Notes: generated by a model not told the origin, from the letters alone. DNA of 24,344 bases from PWPR01 sp964497955 (GCA_964497955.1 CAZCFQ010000019.1:1-24344); one strand, 5' to 3'. Counted from the stretch's first letter, positions 8,256 through 17,264 are shown. Translations and numbers: made by a program.

Positions 8256-9482
8256 ATGAATAATGAATTGTTAAACAAGTATGGACAAATATTAGTTATG
8301 AATGGAATTAATCTACAAAAAGGGCAAACTCTTGTTATTAGCTCCCCTATTCAAAGTGCTGAGCTTGTAAGAGAAATTTCTAAAATAGCTTATGAAAATG
8401 GTGCTAAAGACGTAGCAATTTTTTGGAAAGATGCCTTAAGTAGTAAAATTAGATTTTTACACGGTCAAGATTTTCTTTTTGACACAATACCTTCATGGCA
8501 AAAAGAGTTCTTTTTATCATATGTAAGAGAAGGAGCTGCCTTTTTATCAATAACAGGAACTGATCCTTCTATAATGAAAGGTGTAGATCCTAAAAGAATG
8601 CAACAATACTCTAAAGCATATAACAGAGAGTTAAAAGAATATCGAGATAAAGCGATGAATAATGAAGTTTCTTGGTGTGTAGCAGCTTGTGCTACTAAAG
8701 GATGGGCAACTAAAGTCTATCCAGATATGGATGAAAAAGATGCTGTTGAAAAGTTGTGGGAAAGTATTTTTATAGCAACTAGAGCTAATTTAAATAATCC
8801 AGTTAAAGCTTGGGAAAATCATATATCTAAACTAAAAGAAAAAATGAAAATTTTAAATTCTAAGAAATTTGATTATCTTCATTTTAAAGCTAGTAACGGT
8901 ACTGATTTAAAAGTAGAACTGCCAAAAGGTCACATTTGGGCTGGTGGAAGTGAAAAAACAAAATCAGGTCAAGAGTTTATAGCAAATATGCCAACAGAAG
9001 AAATCTTCACAGCTCCAAAAAAAGATGGTATTAATGGTAAAGTAGTAAGTTCTATGCCATTAAGTTTTAATGGTAACCTTATCGAAGAGTTTGAATTTGA
9101 GATTAAAGATGGAAAAATTGTAAGTTTTGACGCTAAAGAAGGTTATGATCAAATCAAAGAATTAATTAGTACTGACGAAGGTGCCTCATATTTTGGAGAA
9201 GTAGCTTTAGTAGAGTATGACTCACCAATATCAAATATGAACACAATATTTTTTAATACTCTTTTTGATGAAAATGCATCTTGTCATTTAGCTATTGGCA
9301 AAGCTTATCCAATGACTATTAAAGATGGACAAGAAATGGATAAAGAAGAGTTATTGGAAAAAGGTCTAAATGATTCAATTGTACACGTTGATTTTATGAT
9401 TGGAACTAATGATTTAACTGTTGAAGGATATATAAATGGAAAGAAGCAAATTATTATGGAAAAAGGAGATTTTGTTATCTAG
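8256..9482 (+). CDS. M29 family aminopeptidase (AmpS/PepS/aminopeptidase T type)
   Basis: A 408-residue cytoplasmic metallo-aminopeptidase, the usual family length. The C-terminal catalytic domain shows the M29 metal and catalytic residues at the expected positions: Glu248/Glu249 in NMPTEEIF, Glu315 in YFGEVALVE, His344 in ASCHLAIG, Tyr351, and His377 with Asp379 in VHVDFMIG. Family members release N-terminal residues from peptides. The start is ATG 8256 with AAAGAGGTGG just upstream. It is monocistronic in appearance; the formate dehydrogenase operon starts 134 bp later with its own promoter. Together with the M20 peptidase it suggests peptide and amino-acid use. Confidence 0.93.
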   Translation: MNNELLNKYGQILVMNGINLQKGQTLVISSPIQSAELVREISKIAYENGAKDVAIFWKDALSSKIRFLHGQDFLFDTIPSWQKEFFLSYVREGAAFLSITGTDPSIMKGVDPKRMQQYSKAYNRELKEYRDKAMNNEVSWCVAACATKGWATKVYPDMDEKDAVEKLWESIFIATRANLNNPVKAWENHISKLKEKMKILNSKKFDYLHFKASNGTDLKVELPKGHIWAGGSEKTKSGQEFIANMPTEEIFTAPKKDGINGKVVSSMPLSFNGNLIEEFEFEIKDGKIVSFDAKEGYDQIKELISTDEGASYFGEVALVEYDSPISNMNTIFFNTLFDENASCHLAIGKAYPMTIKDGQEMDKEELLEKGLNDSIVHVDFMIGTNDLTVEGYINGKKQIIMEKGDFVI

Positions 9483-9554
9483 AGAATAATCTTCAATAAT
9501 TATAAGTTAAATCTTAAGAAAAGATGTATTAAATTATATTAAAAATTTGTTTGT

Positions 9555-9583
9555 TTGACTGATTCTAAATGATTAGTTAACAT
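9555..9583 (+). promoter_or_regulatory. Putative sigma-A promoter of the formate dehydrogenase operon
   Basis: TTGACT (9555-9560) and TAACAT (9578-9583) are separated by 17 bp, 34 bp ahead of the first gene. The -35 is near consensus and the -10 matches 4 of 6. No clear operator or riboswitch is seen in the 134-bp gap. Confidence 0.5.
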
Positions 9584-9616
9584 ATAAAAAGTAATTACAG
9601 TTAAGGGGGGAATATT

Positions 9617-10105
9617 TTGGCTATTGAAATGTTAGATTTAGACAAAAAGTCAAAATTACTTGAAATACTTAAAGATAGACAAAAGCGAGAACTAATACCA
9701 GTTTTACAAAGAACACAAGAGTTATTTGGATACATACCAAAAGAAGCAGCGGAGATTATCTCAGAAGAACTTACAATTTCACTACCTCAAATATATGGAG
9801 TTATCACTTTTTATGCACAGTTTAAGCTAGAACCTAGTGGTAAATACATTATCAAAATTTGTGATGGAACAGCTTGCCATGTAAAAGGTTCTACAAAAAT
9901 AATTAATGCACTAAAAGAGCATTTAAAACTAGATGAGGGTGAAGAAACTACTAAAGACAGGCTTTTCAGTCTCGAAGCAGTTTCGTGTTTAGGAACATGT
10001 GGATTAGCACCAGCTATGGTAGTTGATGAAGATGTACATGGCTTATTAACACCCAAAAAAGCCGTAGATATTATAACTGAAATACAAAAAAGTGAGGGGA
10101 AATAA
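9617..10105 (+). CDS. NuoE/HydC-like [2Fe-2S] thioredoxin-fold subunit of formate dehydrogenase complex
   Basis: A 162-residue subunit of the complex I 24-kDa family. The helical N-terminus holds the typical LQRTQELFGYIP and GVITFYAQF segments. The thioredoxin-like half ligates one [2Fe-2S] cluster through Cys82 and Cys87 (CDGTAC) and Cys124 and Cys128 (CLGTC). It mediates electron flow with the NAD-site flavoprotein encoded next. The start is TTG 9617 with a strong AAGGGGGG site 7 bp upstream. It abuts the next gene with no gap (TAA 10103-10105, ATG 10106), so they are translationally linked. Such subunits also serve hydrogenases, but the downstream formate dehydrogenase assigns this one. 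Confidence 0.92.
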   Translation: MAIEMLDLDKKSKLLEILKDRQKRELIPVLQRTQELFGYIPKEAAEIISEELTISLPQIYGVITFYAQFKLEPSGKYIIKICDGTACHVKGSTKIINALKEHLKLDEGEETTKDRLFSLEAVSCLGTCGLAPAMVVDEDVHGLLTPKKAVDIITEIQKSEGK

Positions 10106-11986
10106 ATGAGTATTAACCTTCAAAAGCGTAAAAAAGAATATTTAGATAATACAAAAGATATAACTAAAAGAATAGTCGTATGCGGTGGAACAGCTTGCGT
10201 AGCTCAGGGTAGCTTAAAAATTTATGATAAATTTGTTAAGTTACTAGCTGAACAAAATATACCTGTAGAAACTCTAATTAATCATGAAAGTCATGGAAAT
10301 CATATTTCAAAAAGTGGTTGCCAAGGTTTTTGTCAGATGGGCCCTTTAGTAATGATTTATCCACAAGATGTTATGTATTGCATGGTTAAAGTTGAAGATG
10401 TTGAAGAAATTATTGAAAGAAGCATCTTAAAAGATGAAATCATTGATAGGTTAGTATATGTCAATCCTGCTAATGGCGATCATTGTCAACATATAGATGA
10501 TATACCTTTTTATCAAAAGCAGCATAGATTTACACTACAACAATGTGGACATATTGACCCAGAAGATATAAATGAATATATTTCTCTTGATGGTTATGCA
10601 GCAGCTAAAGAAATGTATCTCAATTATACTAGTGAAGAAATATGTAATTTTTACACTGAATCAGGTTTAAGAGGTCGTGGTGGTGGTGGATTCCCTACAG
10701 GTCTAAAGTGGGAGTTTGCAAGACGCGAGAAATCCGATGATAAATATGTGATCTGTAATGGTGACGAAGGTGATCCAGGAGCTTTTATGGATAGAAGTTT
10801 AATGGAAGGTAACCCTCACTCTATTATTGAAGGAATGATAATTGCTGCTAGAGCAATTGGAGCTAATTATGGATATATTTATGTTCGTGCAGAATATCCA
10901 TTAGCAGTAAAGAGAATAAAAAAGGCAGTAAAAGATGCTCAAAATGCTGGCATTTTAGGTAAGAATATATTTGGCAGTGAGTATCATTTTGACTTATCAG
11001 TAATGGAAGGTGCTGGAGCATTTGTTTGTGGTGAAGAGACTGCTTTAATGCGATCAATCGAAGGTAGACGTGGAATGCCAACACCTAAACCTCCTTATCC
11101 ATCAACAAAAGGTCTTTTTGGAAAACCTACCGTTATTAATAATGTAGAAACATTATCAACTGTACCTTTGATCTTTAACTTAGGATTAGAAGAGTTTAAA
11201 AAAATTGGAACTGATAATTCAAGTGGAACAAAGACATTTGCTCTTACTGGGCATGTAGCAAACACAGGTCTAATAGAAGTACCTTTTGGCACTACTTTAA
11301 GAGAGATTATTGGAGATATTTCTGGTGGTGTAGTAAATGACCAAGGTGAAATAGTAGGAACTGATTTTAAAGCAGTTCAAATAGGTGGTCCTTCTGGTGG
11401 TTGCTTAACTCATGAACATCTAGATTTACCACTTGATTTTGACAGTCTTTCATCTGCAGGAGCTATGGTTGGTTCTGGAGGACTTGTTGTAATGAATCAT
11501 GATACTTGCATGGTTCAAATAGCTAAGTTCTTTATGGAATTTACCCAACATGAATCTTGTGGTAAATGCACTCCATGTAGAGAAGGAACTAAACGTATGC
11601 TAGAGATACTTGGAACGATTACAGAAGGTAAAGCTACTATGGATGATTTAGACAAACTTGAAAGACTAGCAAAGTCAGTCAAAAGTGGATCTTTATGTGG
11701 TTTAGGAAAAACTGCTCCAAATCCAGTTCTATCTACTTTAAGATATTTCAAAGATGAATATATTGCTCATATTAAGAATAAAGAATGTCCTGCTGGACAA
11801 TGTAGTGCTTTGACTAAGTATTTTATTACAGATGGTTGTATTGGATGTACAAAATGTGCTAGAGAATGTCCTGTTGATGCTATCTCTGGAGAAGTTAGAG
11901 AAAGACATAAAATAGATCAAGAAACTTGTATCAAATGTGGAGCTTGTGAAGAAGCTTGTCCTGTTGATGCAATAATTCTAAATTAA
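10106..11986 (+). CDS. NuoF/HydB-like NADH-binding FMN/iron-sulfur flavoprotein subunit
   Basis: A 626-residue electron-transfer subunit that oxidises or reduces NAD(H) for the formate dehydrogenase. The N-terminal thioredoxin-like [2Fe-2S] domain uses Cys26, Cys31, Cys72 and Cys76. The NuoF core has the glycine-rich LRGRGGGGFPTG NADH/FMN motif (188-199) and NGDEGDPGAFMDR (218-230), then an SLBB segment. The NuoF [4Fe-4S] is bound by Cys485, Cys488, Cys491 and Cys531. A C-terminal ferredoxin domain holds two further [4Fe-4S] sites (Cys578-581-584-588 and Cys608-611-614-618). This extended layout matches HydB of bifurcating hydrogenases rather than plain NuoF, suggesting joint use of NAD and ferredoxin (inference). 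ATG 10106 has GAGGGG upstream. Confidence 0.93.
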   Translation: MSINLQKRKKEYLDNTKDITKRIVVCGGTACVAQGSLKIYDKFVKLLAEQNIPVETLINHESHGNHISKSGCQGFCQMGPLVMIYPQDVMYCMVKVEDVEEIIERSILKDEIIDRLVYVNPANGDHCQHIDDIPFYQKQHRFTLQQCGHIDPEDINEYISLDGYAAAKEMYLNYTSEEICNFYTESGLRGRGGGGFPTGLKWEFARREKSDDKYVICNGDEGDPGAFMDRSLMEGNPHSIIEGMIIAARAIGANYGYIYVRAEYPLAVKRIKKAVKDAQNAGILGKNIFGSEYHFDLSVMEGAGAFVCGEETALMRSIEGRRGMPTPKPPYPSTKGLFGKPTVINNVETLSTVPLIFNLGLEEFKKIGTDNSSGTKTFALTGHVANTGLIEVPFGTTLREIIGDISGGVVNDQGEIVGTDFKAVQIGGPSGGCLTHEHLDLPLDFDSLSSAGAMVGSGGLVVMNHDTCMVQIAKFFMEFTQHESCGKCTPCREGTKRMLEILGTITEGKATMDDLDKLERLAKSVKSGSLCGLGKTAPNPVLSTLRYFKDEYIAHIKNKECPAGQCSALTKYFITDGCIGCTKCARECPVDAISGEVRERHKIDQETCIKCGACEEACPVDAIILN

Positions 11987-11999
11987 AGAGGGATTTATT

Positions 12000-14669
12000 G
12001 TGATTAAACTAAAAATAAATAACAAAGAAATAAGTGTTCCAAAAGAATATACTGTTTTACAAGCATGTAGAGAAAATGGCATAGAAATACCTACTTTATG
12101 TCACGATCCGCGACTTGAGCCGAGTGGCTCTTGTAGGATGTGTGTAGTAGAGTTAGCGCATAACAATGCTATTGTGACTGCTTGTACTACTCCTGTAAGT
12201 GAAGGATTAGAGATATTAACTGAAAGTGAAGAAGTAGTTCAAATTAGAAAAGATGTGCTAGATTTAATGTTAGCTAATCATCCTCTTGATTGTTTGACTT
12301 GTCAAGATAATGGACAATGTAAATTACAAGAGTATTGCTACTTATATGACGTTAAAGAAACTTCTTATACTGGTGAAGTGAAACAATATGAGATTGATGA
12401 TTCTAATCCATTTTATATAAGTGATCAAAACAAATGTATCAATTGTGGGTTATGCGTAAGAGTATGTGATGAATTGCAACAAACTAAAGCAATTGGCTTT
12501 GCTGAAAGAGGATTTAAAACCCATATTAGCCCCTCGTTTGATTTTAATCTAGACCAATCTACATGTGTGTCGTGTGGTAATTGCATATCAGTATGTCCAA
12601 GTGGAGCTTTAATCCCTAAAATTGATGAGAAATTTAGATACTGGGAAACTAAAAAAGTTCGCACAACTTGTGGTTATTGTGGAGTTGGTTGTCAGTTAGA
12701 TCTATTGATTAAAAACAACAAAGTTGTAGATGTAGAACCAGCTTTCGGTCCCTCAAATGACGGATTATTGTGTGTTAAAGGAAGATTTTCTTACCACTTC
12801 TTAAGTCATGAAGATAGACTTAAAACACCTTTAATCAAAGAAAATGGCAAGTTTAGAGAAGCAAGTTGGGATGAAGCATATCAACTAATTGCAGATAAAA
12901 TAAATGGAATTAAGAAAGAATTTGGACCAGAAGCTATTGGAGGATTTACATCTGCTAGATGTACTAATGAGGACAACTATGTCTTCCAAAAACTTTTTAG
13001 AGCCGATATAGGAACAAATAGTGTAGACCATTGCGCTCGTCTCTGACACTCTTCTACAGTTGCCGGTCTGGCAACAACATTAGGTAGTGGAGCTATGACA
13101 AATAGTGTAGGAGAAATGAAAAACACTAAAGTATTCTTTGTGATTGGTTCAAATACAACAGAGAATCACCCAGTAATAGCAGCTCAAGTTCGACAAGCTA
13201 TTGAAAAAGGTGCTAAACTTATTGTAGCAGATCCTAGAGAAATAGAACTTGTTAGAGATGCTAATGTTTTCTTACAAGTTAAACCTGGAACTAATATTGC
13301 TTTATTAAACGGTATGATGCATGTAATCATTAAAGAAGACTTAATGGATAAAAGCTATATTGAACAAAAGACAGAAAACTATGAAGATTTAGTAGAGCTA
13401 GTAGAAAAATATACACCAGAGTATGTTGCAAATATATGTCAGATTGAAGCAAAAGACGTTGTAAAAGCTGCTAGAATATATGCTTCTAATAGAGCAAGCA
13501 TTCTTTATGCAATGGGAATTACTCAACATGCTTATGGTACTAATAGTGTTATGGCTGTATCTAATCTTGCACTTTTATGTGGCAATGTGGGTGTTGAAAA
13601 TGGTGGTGTTAATCCTCTAAGAGGACAAAGCAATGTTCAGGGTGCTTGTGACTTAGGTGGTTTGCCAAATGTTTATCCAGGTTACCAGAAGGTTTTTGAT
13701 AAAAAATCAAATGAGAAATTTTCTAAAGCTTGGGGTAAGAAATTGCCTGATAAAACAGGTCTTACAATACCTGAAATGATAGAAAAGGCTAATGATGGTA
13801 GCGTTAAAATGCTTTATGTAATGGGAGAAAACCCATTAATCTCAGATCCAGACATTAACCATGTAATAAGTGCAATGGAAAACTTAGACTTCTTAGTTGT
13901 CCAAGATATTTTCTTAACAGAAACAGCAGAGTATGCAGACGTCATATTACCTGCTGCAGCTTTTGCTGAAAAGGATGGGACATTTACCAATACAGAAAGA
14001 CGTATTCAACTAGTCAATAAAGCAGTAGAAGCACCTGGATTAGCTAAACCAGATTGGCAAATCCTAATGGAATTGAGCCAAAAGCTAGGTGGAGACTATC
14101 ATTATGATAATGTTTCTGAAATTATGGAAGAAATCGCTAGGTTAACTCCTATATATGGTGGAATTAGTTATGATCGTTTAGGTAAGAATGGACTTCAATG
14201 GCCTTGTCCAACTAAAGATCATCCTGGCACTAAATATCTTCATAAAGGTGAATTTGCTAGAGGAAAAGGACTTTTTGTACCAAGTGAATATATTGAAAGT
14301 ACAGAAAAGACATCGAAAGAATATCCTTATATATTAACAACAGGCAGGGTTTTATATCATTATCATTCTAGAACAATGACAGGAAAAACTGAAGGACTTA
14401 ATAAAAAGTCTCCTCATTCCTTTATTGAGATAAACCCAACTACCGCTAATAAGCTTGATGTTAATGATGGTGACTGGGTTTTAGTTAGTTCTGAGCGCGG
14501 TGAAGTAAAAACTAGAGCAAAAGTATCAGAAATAGTAGCTGAAGACATTGTTTTTATGCCATTTCATTTTGCTGATGGAGCAGCTAACTACTTAACTAAT
14601 ACTAATTTGGATAAGCAAGCCAAAATTCCTGAGTTAAAAGTAAGTGCGGTTAATATAGAAAAACTATAA
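12000..14669 (+). CDS. fdhF: Selenocysteine formate dehydrogenase catalytic subunit with NuoG-like N-terminal domains
   Basis: One 889-residue gene read through TGA 13044-13046 as Sec349; the context VDHCARL-U-HSSTVAGLA is the classic formate dehydrogenase active site, with the Sec selenium as molybdenum or tungsten ligand and His350 next to it. Iron-sulfur sites in order: [2Fe-2S] Cys34, 45, 48, 62; His94-Cys98-Cys101-Cys107; two ferredoxin-type [4Fe-4S] (Cys146-149-152-156 and Cys189-192-195-199); then the catalytic-domain [4Fe-4S] Cys224, 227, 231, 258. The bis-MGD-binding core and C-terminal molydopterin dinucleotide-binding domain fill the rest, with the conserved NPLRGQSNVQG segment. 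Start GTG 12000 follows AAAGAGGG, 13 bp after the flavoprotein gene. It likely forms a cytoplasmic NAD(ferredoxin)-linked complex with the two preceding subunits. In-frame continuity on both sides of TGA rules out a pseudogene. Confidence 0.96.
13044..13075 (+). other. Bacterial SECIS element with Sec codon of fdhF
   Basis: TGA (13044-13046) is followed by 12 nt and then a perfect 6-bp stem, GTTGCC (13059-13064) and GGCAAC (13070-13075), enclosing the loop GGTCT (13065-13069). The GGUCU loop is the one known in the Escherichia coli fdhF SECIS. The geometry is the same as at 35-64. Confidence 0.9.
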
Positions 14670-14683
14670 AAGTAGGATTCAAT

Positions 14684-16003
14684 ATGAGAAAATTTGGTTC
14701 AGCTGTTATTTTAGCCGGTGGTCAAAGTACACGAATGGGCTTTGATAAACAGTTTTTAGAGCTTAATAATCAAAATATAATTTCATATTTATCAAATGAG
14801 CTATCTAATATTTTTGATGACATAATAGTAATTAGTAACACATTAAAAGATGGTTATTACAAAAATTTTAGAGTAGTCTCTGATGTTATAAAAGAGAAAG
14901 GCCCGCTAAGTGGTATACATAGCGGGCTACTATCTGCTCATAGTGAATATGTATATTTTATAGCTTGCGATATGCCAAATATTAATCTAGATTACATTCA
15001 ACATCTCATAAATAGTATAAAAGATGTTTCAAACAATCCACTAGCAATAGTTACAAGATATAAAAACTGGATAGAACCTTTTAATAGCTTTTATCACAAG
15101 GATCTAATTCCAAAAATAGAAGACCACCTTTTATCTAACAGATCTATTTTTGCGCTTATTAAAAAAGTTGAAAGCTTATTAATAGATGAAAAAATTGCTA
15201 GAGACTATGCGCCTGATTGGTCAATGTTTACAAATCTAAACACAATAGAGGATGTCAAAAATTTTATGGATGAAAAAAATAAAACTACATCATTTTATGA
15301 GATAACTAAATATGAAAAAGGCAATTTGATCAAACTAAAAGATGAAGTCATTACTGAGAGAATAATTGACTTATATGTCAACAATATCTTTATACAAACT
15401 TTCCAATGCTCTCCAAAAGAACTAAAAGAGTTAGCTATTGGATTTCTATTAAGTAAGAAAATTATTTTTGACTCTTCAGAAGTAAGTGAATTTATTATTA
15501 ATGAGGAAAGAATAAATGTCAAAATTGATAAAAATAGTAAAATAATTCAATCTAATTTAAAAAATATAGAATTACAAAAGAATAAGAACCTAAAAGAAAT
15601 AATCTTTAGCTTAACAGAAATAATTAAAATAATGAAAATTTTTTCTACATTTTCAAAAACATTTTTAAACACTGGTGCAGCTCACTCTGCAGCGCTTTTT
15701 GACGGATCTGAAATTGTTTTATTTACTGAAGATATTGCAAGACATAATGCAATTGATAAACTTATTGGTTTGGCAAATCTAAAAAAAATCAACCTAAAAA
15801 GCTTAGCTATTTTAACTAGTTGTAGAATTTCAGCAGAAATAATTAATAAAATTGCTTCTCAAAAAATACCATTAATTATTTCACAATCTGCTCCTTCAAG
15901 TTTATCAATAGAGATTGCAAAAAAAAACAACATAACTTTGATAGGTTTTGCTAGGAATAATAGACTTAATATTTACAATAAATGTATAACATTAACAGAA
16001 TAA
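14684..16003 (+). CDS. mobA-fdhD: MobA-FdhD fusion: molybdenum cofactor guanylyltransferase plus formate dehydrogenase accessory domain
   Basis: A 439-residue fusion that serves formate dehydrogenase maturation. Residues about 1-195 are MobA, which makes the guanine dinucleotide form of the cofactor: ILAGGQSTRMGFDK (9-22), GPLSGIHSGL (73-82) and ACDMP (94-98) are the expected nucleotide and metal motifs. Residues about 205-439 are FdhD-like: ELAIGFLLS (249-257), the FLNTGAAHSAAL helix start (327-338), DIARHNAIDKLIG (350-362), and SAPSSLSIEIA (402-412). FdhD normally carries a CxxC pair just before the TGG-H segment, with one Cys required for sulfur transfer; here residues 289-320 hold no cysteine, and the domain's only ones are Cys242, Cys380 and Cys434. 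It starts at ATG 14684, 14 bp after fdhF, in the same operon. Confidence 0.88.
   Translation: MRKFGSAVILAGGQSTRMGFDKQFLELNNQNIISYLSNELSNIFDDIIVISNTLKDGYYKNFRVVSDVIKEKGPLSGIHSGLLSAHSEYVYFIACDMPNINLDYIQHLINSIKDVSNNPLAIVTRYKNWIEPFNSFYHKDLIPKIEDHLLSNRSIFALIKKVESLLIDEKIARDYAPDWSMFTNLNTIEDVKNFMDEKNKTTSFYEITKYEKGNLIKLKDEVITERIIDLYVNNIFIQTFQCSPKELKELAIGFLLSKKIIFDSSEVSEFIINEERINVKIDKNSKIIQSNLKNIELQKNKNLKEIIFSLTEIIKIMKIFSTFSKTFLNTGAAHSAALFDGSEIVLFTEDIARHNAIDKLIGLANLKKINLKSLAILTSCRISAEIINKIASQKIPLIISQSAPSSLSIEIAKKNNITLIGFARNNRLNIYNKCITLTE
14901..14927 (+). repeat. GC-rich perfect inverted repeat inside mobA-fdhD
   Basis: GCCCGCTA (14901-14908) and TAGCGGGC (14920-14927) flank an 11-nt loop. The stem is far more GC-rich than its surroundings. 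It encodes the conserved GPLSGIHSGL motif, so part of the composition is imposed by protein sequence. No T-tract follows. Confidence 0.7.
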
Positions 16004-16037
16004 AAACATGTTTCTTTTCTCATGGAAACATGTTTTT
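16002..16037 (+). terminator. Intrinsic terminator of the formate dehydrogenase operon
   Basis: A 13-bp perfect stem, AAAAACATGTTTC (16002-16014) and GAAACATGTTTTT (16025-16037), with a 10-nt loop, ending in T's and overlapping the mobA-fdhD stop codon. It can act in either direction by symmetry but only the plus-strand operon needs it. Confidence 0.88.
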
Positions 16038-16087
16038 CTGTTTAGAATACAAGAATAAAAAGTTTTTTTTATATGGGCTTTTTGAGG

Positions 16088-16116
16088 TTGAATTGTCTGT
16101 TTGAGTTTGTTATATT
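16088..16116 (+). promoter_or_regulatory. Promoter of the chromate-transporter gene pair
   Basis: TTGAAT (16088-16093) and TATATT (16111-16116) with a 17-bp spacer, about 50 bp ahead of the start codon. A second TTGACA at 16125-16130 lacks a good -10. Confidence 0.55.
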
Positions 16117-16167
16117 GTGTACATGTTGACAAAAAGAATGCGCTGTATATGAAAGGTGTTAATAGTA

Positions 16168-16755
16168 ATGTCGAATATTGGTTTAACGACTCCAAAAGTT
16201 AAGGAGCGTTCGAAGGTACTTGGCGAATTATTTGTTACTTTTTTAGGAATAGGAGCTTTTACTTTAGGTGGTGGATTTGCGATGATCCCCTTGATTGAAA
16301 AAGAACTTGTAGATAAGAAACATTGGATTAGTGAAGAAGATTTTCTAGATGAAATTGCAGTTGCACAATCAGTACCAGGAGCAATTGCAGTTAATACTGC
16401 AGCTATTACAGGTCATAAAGTTGCTGGTTGGGCTGGTTCATTAATGTCCACTCTTGGAGTTATGATTCCATCTATAAGCATTATACTTATTATAGCTTTA
16501 TTTTTAACCAACTTTGCTTCACTAGAAGTTGCTCAGTCTATTTTTAGAGCAATAAGACCAGTTGTTGTTGCTCTGATAGCCTATTCAGCGTATAAGTGTT
16601 GGAATAATTTATCAAACTCTAAGTTTAATACTATAATTGAAATATTAGCATTGTTAAGCTTAGTTATATTTAACGTTCAACCAATTTATGTTATTATGGT
16701 TGCTATTTGTTTTGGCATAATGAGAAAGGTAAAATTCAATGGAGTTAATTGGTAG
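16168..16755 (+). CDS. chrA: ChrA-family chromate transporter, first half-size subunit
   Basis: A 195-residue membrane protein of the chromate ion transporter family, in the short single-domain form. The hallmark FTLGGGFAMIPLIEKELV segment near the N-terminus, the AQSVPGAIAVNTAA motif and the G-x-A-G-x-x-G stretch are seen, followed by several hydrophobic spans (about six in all). The start chosen is ATG 16168 because AAAGGTG at 16152-16158 is its ribosome site; an in-frame GTG at 16156 lies inside that site. It overlaps the second half by 17 nt, so the two are probably translated together as a heterodimer. Substrate may be chromate, sulfate or another oxyanion; family alone does not tell. 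Confidence 0.9.
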   Translation: MSNIGLTTPKVKERSKVLGELFVTFLGIGAFTLGGGFAMIPLIEKELVDKKHWISEEDFLDEIAVAQSVPGAIAVNTAAITGHKVAGWAGSLMSTLGVMIPSISIILIIALFLTNFASLEVAQSIFRAIRPVVVALIAYSAYKCWNNLSNSKFNTIIEILALLSLVIFNVQPIYVIMVAICFGIMRKVKFNGVNW

Positions 16756-17260
16756 TTTATTCTTAACCTTTTTAAAAATTGGTGCTTTTGCTTTTGGTGG
16801 AGGCTTTGCAGCAATACCTTTGATCCAAAGTGATGTTGTTGCTTCACATGCATGGATTTCAGGAAGTGAGTTTGCTGATATCATGGCAGTAGCTAGCATG
16901 ACACCTGGACCAATTGCAGTTAATAGTGCTACTTATGTAGGCTATAAAATAAGTGGAATTCCAGGCGGAATTATTGCTACTTTTGGGGTAGTTTTGATTT
17001 CTTTTGTAACAATAGGAATTATCGCACAAGTAATGTCAAAATTTTCTGATAATAAATATGTAACTTCAGTATTTGAAGTATTACGACCAGTGATTATTGC
17101 TTTAATCGCTTTTGCAGCAATTAGCACAGGAAAGTCTGCATTTGTTGATTATAGAGAGATTATAATCTTTGCATCAGCAATGCTTATATTACTTAAAACA
17201 AAAACTCATCCTATAGCTGTCATTACAGGATTTGGCATTTTAGGTGCTATTATATATTAA
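16739..17260 (+). CDS. chrA: ChrA-family chromate transporter, second half-size subunit
   Basis: A 173-residue partner of the preceding gene and clearly its paralogue: FAFGGGFAAIPLIQSDVV and ASMTPGPIAVNSATYVG repeat the same motifs at the same positions. The family is known to occur either as one double-length protein or as two half-length proteins from adjacent genes, as here. ATG 16739-16741 lies within the end of the first gene, 17 nt before its end, typical of translational coupling. It has about five to six membrane spans. A hairpin terminator follows at once. Confidence 0.9.
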   Translation: MELIGSLFLTFLKIGAFAFGGGFAAIPLIQSDVVASHAWISGSEFADIMAVASMTPGPIAVNSATYVGYKISGIPGGIIATFGVVLISFVTIGIIAQVMSKFSDNKYVTSVFEVLRPVIIALIAFAAISTGKSAFVDYREIIIFASAMLILLKTKTHPIAVITGFGILGAIIY

Positions 17261-17264
17261 TTAT

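Noticed and set aside
13044..13046. In-frame stop (TGA) that appears to split the formate dehydrogenase gene
   Set aside because: The frame stays open on both sides, the flanking residues are the Sec active site and a SECIS hairpin follows, so it is one intact selenoprotein gene, not a pseudogene.
16156..16170. GTG start at 16156 for the first chrA gene
   Set aside because: It overlaps the AAAGGTG ribosome site that serves ATG 16168.
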